DNA of 18,247 nt from Planctomycetales bacterium (lineage in GTDB: Bacteria > Planctomycetota > Phycisphaerae > SM23-33): positions 1 through 18,247 of the forward strand of contig JAUVIQ010000033.1 in the NCBI GenBank assembly GCA_030592655.1, written 5' to 3'. A program made the translations under genes and the position numbers. The stretch's first letter is position 1, and each line of letters starts with the position of its first letter. The notes beneath the pieces were generated by a model. It was not told where the DNA came from and did no database searches. It saw nothing but the letters and a program-made list of their open reading frames with translations. Below are positions 14,045 through 18,247 of this stretch, piece after piece.

Positions 14045-15544
14045 ATGTCTCTGAAATATCGCCTGATAATTTTGACGATAGTTGTCTTCGCGTTGACGTT
14101 CGGCGTTGGGACGCTGCTGGGCGTTCGGGCTGCGGGTCGGCTGGCGGAGACGCAACTGCGAGACCGGCTTGCTAACTCCGCTTCGGCCCTGGCTACCAGC
14201 GGCGCGCCGCTAAATGACGACGTGCTCGCCCGCTTTGGGCCTCTGCTCGATGCGGAAATAATGGTCATCGATTCTGAAGGAGGCTTGCTCGCCCACAGCC
14301 AGGCCGATTGGCCATGGGACGAGATTTGCGAAAATATCGTCGAATCGACCGATCCGGACAGACCCGTCTTCGCCGCCGGTCAGATGTACTATCATGCCTC
14401 CTCGGTCGGTAGGCTACCGGCTACCGGCGATGCGATTACGGTCGTCCTCCTTGCTGATAAAACCGCCCTGGCCGGGCCGACGCGGACGATACTTCGCGGC
14501 TACCTCGTCATCCTCGGCGTAACGTCCCTGTTGCTTGCCGTCGGTATGTACATCCTTGGTCTCGGGCTGGTCGGGCGGATTAAACGCCTCAATCGGACTG
14601 TCGATGAAGCCTTTTCCGACGATGCCGGGCAGTCTGACCGTCGCGGGGACGAACTAAGCCGACTTTCGGAGGCGTTGGAGGATTTGTTGGGTCGGCTCGA
14701 CCGAAGTCGGGAGCGTCTGCTCGCCCAGCAGCATCTGGCGACGACCGGAAAGATAGCCTCGTCCGTCGCTCACGAGGTTCGCAATCCGCTCCAGGCGATG
14801 AAACTCACCGTGCAGATGCTGCGTGAGAAATGCCCGTCCGACGCCCGCGACGGATGCGATTTGATTATCAGCGAAATCGACCGCCTTACGCTGCTGACGG
14901 ATGAACTGCTGGTCCTTGCCGGAAAGTCCGCCCGACGCGTCGAGGAAGTGAACCTGGTGAGCGAACTGGACGAAACTGTCCGCCTGCTGCGATTCCAGTT
15001 CCGCCAGAGAGAAATCCGAGTAAAAATCGACCTGACTTCTCTGCCGATGATTCGAATGGACCGCAACCGTTGTCGGCAATTGTTGTTGAACTTGTTGTTG
15101 AACGCAGCCGAGGCTTCACCGCGAGGCCAAACCATCCGCGTCGTCGCCAAGGTCCAAACTGATGAACATGGGTGGCACGGTCAAGTTGAAGCGAAGCGGA
15201 AACTTGGCCGTGACGAGCGTGTAACTGAAGACAACACGGCCAAGCTCCACTCCGTTCCGCTTGACCGTGCCACCCATAAAAATACGTGTTACAAACTACT
15301 GGTCCTGCGGATTAGCGACAGCGGGTCTGGATTTCCGAAAGAAGTCCTCCAAGGTTACGCCGAGGAGTTTTTCTCAACAAAGACCACCGGAGCGGGGCTG
15401 GGACTGTCAATCTGTCGGCGGATCGTGGATGAGGCCGGCGGACGAATGAAACTGTATAATAGCGACACCGGCGCGGTCGCAGAGATAGTATTACCGGTGG
15501 GAGAAAACAAATTCGACACAGAGGCACAGAGGGACAGAGATTAA
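14045..15544 (+). CDS. NtrB-like sensor histidine kinase carrying an in-frame palindromic insertion
   Basis: The protein is 499 aa. ATG 14045 gives a membrane helix at residues 7-26, an extracytoplasmic sensor region to about 150, and a second helix at about 152-173. A HAMP-like linker and a HisKA domain follow, with VAHEVRNPLQ (phosphoacceptor His243). The ATP-binding domain has the N box LLLNLLLNAAEA (Asn353), G1 ISDSGSGF, and F/G2 EEFFSTKTTGAGLGLSI. Between N and G1 are about 37 residues (375-411) encoded by a 110-bp palindromic element, an insertion in the strand region that precedes G1. The conserved boxes are intact, so activity may survive. The last residues (FDTEAQRDRD) come from another repeat. 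It forms a two-component pair with the sigma-54 activator that follows, 69 nt away. The signal is unknown. Confidence 0.88.
   Translation: MSLKYRLIILTIVVFALTFGVGTLLGVRAAGRLAETQLRDRLANSASALATSGAPLNDDVLARFGPLLDAEIMVIDSEGGLLAHSQADWPWDEICENIVESTDPDRPVFAAGQMYYHASSVGRLPATGDAITVVLLADKTALAGPTRTILRGYLVILGVTSLLLAVGMYILGLGLVGRIKRLNRTVDEAFSDDAGQSDRRGDELSRLSEALEDLLGRLDRSRERLLAQQHLATTGKIASSVAHEVRNPLQAMKLTVQMLREKCPSDARDGCDLIISEIDRLTLLTDELLVLAGKSARRVEEVNLVSELDETVRLLRFQFRQREIRVKIDLTSLPMIRMDRNRCRQLLLNLLLNAAEASPRGQTIRVVAKVQTDEHGWHGQVEAKRKLGRDERVTEDNTAKLHSVPLDRATHKNTCYKLLVLRISDSGSGFPKEVLQGYAEEFFSTKTTGAGLGLSICRRIVDEAGGRMKLYNSDTGAVAEIVLPVGENKFDTEAQRDRD
15168..15277. repeat. 110-bp double-hairpin palindrome inside the histidine kinase gene
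   Basis: The ends ATGGGTGGCACGGTCAAG (15168-15185) and CTTGACCGTGCCACCCAT (15260-15277) are a perfect 18-bp inverted repeat. The left half folds as CACGGTCAAG with CTTGGCCGTG (nine of ten paired) around a loop containing GAAGCGAAGCGGA; the right half does the same. About 22 bp separate the halves. The element belongs with the partial copy at 1-92, which shares GGGTGGCAC ends and the GCGAAGCGGA loop but has a different stem. It is read through in frame without a stop. Direct target duplications were not obvious by eye. Confidence 0.9.
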
Positions 15545-15596
15545 AAACAGAAATAAAAATTATATTTCCTCTGTATCTTTGTGCCTCTGTGGCGAA
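15512..15596. repeat. CACAGAGG-type inverted repeat between kinase and regulator
   Basis: Arms of 28 nt at 15512-15539 and 15569-15596 are inverted copies with 24 matching positions, built from GGCACAGAG-like units, around an AT-rich loop (15540-15568). The left arm encodes the kinase C-terminus and the loop holds its TAA stop. No T-run follows, so it is not an obvious terminator. It occupies almost all of the gap between the paired genes and could reduce read-through from kinase to regulator. Confidence 0.85.
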
Positions 15597-15613
15597 TATT
15601 TTTTACGGGAACG

Positions 15614-17017
15614 ATGGACTCGAATAAACCGAACATCCTGATAATCGACGATGAGCCGAGCATCTGCTGGGCTTTGTCGGAATTGGCTAAGTCGATGGGC
15701 TTTGAGGCTGAGACCGCCTCCGACGCCTCCGATGGCATGAGCAAACTCGCCGACGGGCCGACAGATGTAGTCGTTCTGGACATTCAACTTCCCGGTTTCA
15801 GCGGCCTGGATGTCCTGCCGAAAATAAAGTCTGATTATCCCGACGTTCCCGTGGTGGTAATCACAGCCTTTGGTACGATGGAGACGGCCATTACCGCCAT
15901 TCAGCGAGGCGCGTTTGAGTATCTGCTCAAGCCGGTGGATATGGAAGTGCTCAAGACCGTCCTTTCGGCGGCTGTTGAGCATCGTCGTCGCAGCGCCGAA
16001 CTGTCAGCCGTCGCCGCCGAACCGGTCAGCGATTCGGCAATGGTCGGGCGTTGCAGGGCGATGCAGGAGATTTTTAAACAAGCGGCGATCGTATCGGCTA
16101 CCGGGATGCCGGTGCTCATCCAGGGCGAGACGGGCACGGGCAAGGAATTGCTCGCTCGCGCGATTCACCGATATTCTACTCGATCCGACGGTCCTTTCGT
16201 TGCGGTCAATTGCTCGCTTTTATCCGGAGAATTGGTTGGAAGCGAACTTTTCGGGCATGAGAAGGGCGCTTTTACCGGCGCTGACCGGGCCAGAGACGGA
16301 AAGGTCGCCTCGGCCGACGGGGGAACGCTTCTGCTGGACGAGGTTGGCGACCTGTCGGCTGAAGCCCAGGCGCGACTTCTGCGGTTTCTGGACGACGGCG
16401 AGTTTTATCGCGTCGGTTCGTCCCAGCCAATGCGTGCGGACGTGCGGATATTGGCTTCGACCAATCGCCCGCTCCGGTCGGCTGCATTGTCCGGTCAGTT
16501 TCGACGGGATTTATTCTTCAGGATTTCCGGTGTGGTTCTCGAACTTCCCACGCTGAGCCGGCGGGGCGACGACATTGACCTGTTAATAGATCATTTCCTC
16601 GCCGTCTGCGGCGCTGCCGGTGTAACGGAAGATGTGAGAAAAATATTAAACGCCTACGCTTTCCCCGGAAACGTTCGTGAATTACGCAACATCATCACCG
16701 CCGCTGCAGCAATGGCTTCGGGCAGGTCAATCGCGCCGGAACACCTGCCTGAGGAAATTTTACACCCGATTGTCGCAGACCAGGAAATCTCGCTCGACAA
16801 ATTGGCTCAAGGCTTATTGAACGAAGTCCTCGCCGGCGACGTAAAAAAGGGTTATGAGGAACTGATGGCCCGATGGGAGAAACCGATACTATCGGCGGCG
16901 ATGGAGCGATTTTCCGGAAACCAGGCGAAAATAGCGGCCGGACTGGAGATGCACCGCTCCACGCTGCGGAAGAAACTGCGAGAATACGGGTTGATTGAGG
17001 GGAAAAGTGACATGTAG
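15614..17017 (+). CDS. NtrC-family sigma-54-dependent response regulator
   Basis: The protein is 467 aa, starting at ATG 15614 (MDSNKPNILIIDDEPS); a start 33 nt earlier lies in the repeat and is not used. The receiver domain (1-120) has the acidic pair Asp12/13, phosphoacceptor Asp56 in VLDIQLPG and Lys106. The AAA+ domain has Walker A GETGTGKE (171-178), GAFTGA (218-223, the sigma-54 contact loop), Walker B TLLLDEVGD, and a later FPGNVRELRN. The C-terminus ends in a Fis-type helix-turn-helix (GNQAKIAAGLEMHRSTLRKKL). The protein should hydrolyse ATP to open sigma-54 promoters when phosphorylated by the upstream kinase. No target operon is evident, and no TGGCAC-N5-TTGC promoter was found nearby. 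A hairpin repeat follows the TAG stop. Confidence 0.95.
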   Translation: MDSNKPNILIIDDEPSICWALSELAKSMGFEAETASDASDGMSKLADGPTDVVVLDIQLPGFSGLDVLPKIKSDYPDVPVVVITAFGTMETAITAIQRGAFEYLLKPVDMEVLKTVLSAAVEHRRRSAELSAVAAEPVSDSAMVGRCRAMQEIFKQAAIVSATGMPVLIQGETGTGKELLARAIHRYSTRSDGPFVAVNCSLLSGELVGSELFGHEKGAFTGADRARDGKVASADGGTLLLDEVGDLSAEAQARLLRFLDDGEFYRVGSSQPMRADVRILASTNRPLRSAALSGQFRRDLFFRISGVVLELPTLSRRGDDIDLLIDHFLAVCGAAGVTEDVRKILNAYAFPGNVRELRNIITAAAAMASGRSIAPEHLPEEILHPIVADQEISLDKLAQGLLNEVLAGDVKKGYEELMARWEKPILSAAMERFSGNQAKIAAGLEMHRSTLRKKLREYGLIEGKSDM

Positions 17018-17023
17018 CGGGAG

Positions 17024-17045
17024 GGCGAGCAACAAGTTGCTCGCC
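17024..17045. repeat. GCGAGCAAC hairpin after the response regulator
   Basis: GGCGAGCAAC, a 2-nt AA loop and GTTGCTCGCC form a perfect 10-bp stem, 7 nt after the regulator stop codon. No T-run follows. The same stem core recurs at 17769-17786, so it is a repeat family and not a unique terminator. Confidence 0.8.
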
Positions 17046-17133
17046 TTACCGTCTGGATATCAGAGTGCCAGAGGTGCCGTGGCCGTAAGGGATAACAAGT
17101 AGATGGACGAACATTGATTTAAGGAGAATCAAA

Positions 17134-17754
17134 ATGAGATACGTATCAATTGTGGTTGCATTCTGTATGGTGGGCGCGGGTATCCTGTTGGCTGAAAAGA
17201 AAAAAACAGCGAAAGCCCCGGTCCCGAAGGTTCCGAAGGTGCTGAAGGAATACACAGTGAAGAAAAATCTAAAGAACCATGTCGAGATTGTGCTCAAGAT
17301 AAAGAAGAAGCAATTGGCCGGGGATCCCATACTGCTCAATATTACCCTCAATAATAAAGGAAAGAAGCAGGCGACTCATGGATACACCAACTTCTATCGG
17401 GACTTCAGGATCATAGTAAAGGAGCCAAGCGGTAAAGAAGTTCCCTTTACAAAGTTTGGTAAGCATCGCATTGGGAAGACACGGAAAATTGAGGAAGTCT
17501 TCGTGTTCGACCATAAGCCTCTGGCGCCCGGGCAATCCTATTGTGCGATTTTTAATTTATCACTTCTGTTCGATCTTACTCTTCCTGGGACCTACCGAGT
17601 GTCTGTCGCGAAGGAAATAGATCCTTTCAAACCGACAGAATTTACGCTGGAAGTTTCTGGGTTGGAGTTTAAGGTCTCCGAACCGCGGCCGGTCATTCGT
17701 GTAAGAGGACCGGCAACAGCGCCAGCGAGGCAGAAAGACACGCCGAAGAAATAG
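17134..17754 (+). CDS. small exported protein of unknown function
   Basis: The protein is 206 aa. ATG 17134 has AAGGAG (17121-17126) at 7-nt spacing. Residues 1-20 (MRYVSIVVAFCMVGAGILLA) form a signal peptide with a likely cleavage after ALA-type GILLA, followed by a Lys/Pro/Ala-rich linker (KKKTAKAPVPKVPKVLK). The body has alternating hydrophobic strands (PILLNITLNNKG, FRIIVKEPSG, PGTYRVSVAK, EFTLEVSGLEF), which suggests an immunoglobulin-like beta sandwich of the kind used in periplasmic or surface proteins. The tail is Pro/Lys-rich. The protein is strongly basic, and the gene seems lower in GC than the regulator before it. I do not recognise the family. It sits alone between two copies of the GCGAGCAAC hairpin. 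Confidence 0.75.
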   Translation: MRYVSIVVAFCMVGAGILLAEKKKTAKAPVPKVPKVLKEYTVKKNLKNHVEIVLKIKKKQLAGDPILLNITLNNKGKKQATHGYTNFYRDFRIIVKEPSGKEVPFTKFGKHRIGKTRKIEEVFVFDHKPLAPGQSYCAIFNLSLLFDLTLPGTYRVSVAKEIDPFKPTEFTLEVSGLEFKVSEPRPVIRVRGPATAPARQKDTPKK

Positions 17755-17768
17755 CGGTAGCGGTAGGG

Positions 17769-17786
17769 CGAGCAACTTGTTGCTCG
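17769..17786. repeat. second GCGAGCAAC hairpin
   Basis: CGAGCAAC-TT-GTTGCTCG is an 8-bp perfect stem with a 2-nt loop, 14 nt after the TAG stop of the exported-protein gene. It is preceded by GGTAGCGGTAGGG, echoing the GTAGGG start of the element at 5520-5604. The sister copy is at 17024-17045. Confidence 0.78.
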
Positions 17787-17848
17787 TGCAACTTTGGGGG
17801 TATGGATTGATTGAAGGCGGGAATTCAGCGATTGAGGAGTCGTAGTAG

Positions 17849-17885
17849 AACCCACCGAGCGCGGTGGAGCGGACTTGGCTGGGTT
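17849..17885. repeat. nested palindrome AACCCA...TGGGTT
   Basis: The outer arms AACCCA (17849-17854) and TGGGTT (17880-17885) enclose an overlapping inner hairpin, CCACCG-AGCG-CGGTGG (17852-17867). The two stems share bases and cannot both form fully. It lies in the 308-nt gap between the exported-protein gene and clpC, where I see no gene, only this repeat, the hairpin at 17769, the clpC promoter and its leader. Confidence 0.5.
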
Positions 17886-17939
17886 TAACTTTTCTGGAAC
17901 CGAGTAGTGAATGGGACGATATATTGTGTAGCATCCCGG

Positions 17940-17968
17940 TTGAAAGGTGTAATATCAGGGTGTAGAAT
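17940..17968 (+). promoter_or_regulatory. sigma-70-type promoter of clpC
   Basis: TTGAAA (17940-17945) and TAGAAT (17963-17968) are separated by exactly 17 bp and each matches five of six consensus positions. The predicted start near 17975 gives a leader of about 88 nt. No CIRCE inverted repeat or other recognised heat-shock operator was seen. Confidence 0.65.
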
Positions 17969-18004
17969 GTTAATTGGGGCTGAAGGGTTCAGCGGGGAAT
18001 GGTT

Positions 18005-18022
18005 CCTGCTGCTTTTAGCAGG
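18005..18022 (+). other. hairpin in the clpC leader
   Basis: CCTGCT (18005-18010) pairs with AGCAGG (18017-18022) over a GCTTTT loop. It lies between the predicted start and the GAGGGAG ribosome site (18047-18053). It has no T-run. It might affect mRNA stability or temperature response, but this is speculative. Confidence 0.4.
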
Positions 18023-18062
18023 CCTTGTAGAAAATCACTGACTCATGAGGGAGTAATCGCAG

Positions 18063-18247
18063 ATGTTTGAACGATTCACGGATCGCGCCCGCAAGGTAAT
18101 GGCATTGGCTAACCAGGAAGCCCAGAGGTTCAGCCACGAGTATATAGGTACGGAGCACGTCCTCCTGGGTCTGGTCAAGGAAGGCACCGGTGTCGGCGCG
18201 AATGTCCTCAAGAACATCGGCGTTGACCTGCACAAGGTCCGCATGGA
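18063..18247 (+). CDS. clpC: ClpC ATPase, N-terminal part (runs off the window)
   Basis: The first 61 codons are visible from ATG 18063, with GAGGGAG nine nucleotides upstream. MFERFTDRARKVMALANQEA, HEYIGTEHVLLGLVKEG and VLKNIGVDL are the start of the Clp N-terminal repeat domain of ClpC-type Hsp100 unfoldases, as in planctomycetes and other ClpC-bearing bacteria. ClpC feeds damaged or tagged proteins to ClpP with ATP hydrolysis. The AAA+ modules and the remainder lie outside the window. ClpA has a different N-terminus, so ClpC is preferred. Confidence 0.95.
   Translation, partial: MFERFTDRARKVMALANQEAQRFSHEYIGTEHVLLGLVKEGTGVGANVLKNIGVDLHKVRM

Noticed and set aside
15168..15190. TGGCAC in the kinase insertion as a sigma-54 promoter -24 element
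   Set aside because: The GC of the -12 element is not at the right distance (AGTTGA instead of TTGC), so it is not a sigma-54 promoter.
17024..17045. Intrinsic terminator after the response regulator
   Set aside because: The stem is strong but no T-run follows on either strand, and the same stem recurs at 17769, so it is listed as a repeat.
18005..18062. CIRCE or CtsR-type operator in front of clpC
   Set aside because: The only hairpin is CCTGCT/AGCAGG and it does not match those operator sequences.

Overview
The window looks like a chromosomal stretch from a planctomycete-like bacterium, possibly of the Phycisphaerae type. This is an inference. It rests on the ClpC N-terminus at the right edge, a genome of moderately high GC by eye, an AbrB/Doc toxin-antitoxin pair of a type I associate with this group, and intergenic spaces full of short palindromic repeats. 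No rRNA, tRNA, CRISPR array, integrase or transposase was seen. The standard bacterial code fits every gene. Sixteen stop codons are visible: twelve TAG, four TAA and no TGA.

Left part (1-7208): an alkaline-phosphatase-superfamily lipoprotein (minus strand), a zinc-type alcohol dehydrogenase and purE (plus strand), then a GT39-type polytopic glycosyltransferase and an RDD membrane protein with a large N-terminal soluble region (both minus strand). Middle (7209-11111): an AT-rich gap holds a compact orphan small-RNA gene (promoter, about 88-nt transcript, intrinsic terminator). It faces the 3' end of a translationally coupled two-gene cassette, a DUF3800 protein plus an unknown basic protein with a possible RNase-like fold. 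Upstream of that cassette on the minus strand are a DPM1-like glycosyltransferase 2 and a phosphomannomutase/phosphoglucomutase. The mutase, the GT2 and the GT39 enzyme could supply, load and transfer a polyprenyl-phosphate sugar, although they are not contiguous.

Right part (11188-18247, all plus strand): a TolC-like outer-membrane lipoprotein, an SseB-C-terminal-domain-like protein, an AbrB/MazE-type antitoxin with a Doc toxin, an NtrB-like histidine kinase with its NtrC-like sigma-54 activator, a small exported protein, and the start of clpC behind a good sigma-70-type promoter.

The most unusual aspect is the repeat content. At least three elements share one plan: two hairpins in inverted orientation bounded by complementary ends. 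Stem sequences differ between copies while ends and loop motifs are kept. One 110-bp copy is carried in frame inside the ATP-binding domain of the histidine kinase. A different inverted repeat encodes the last residues of the same kinase. Several genes end in a TAG that lies in or touches such a repeat. The best candidates for something undescribed are this modular palindrome system, the orphan small RNA, and the DUF3800 cassette beside it.
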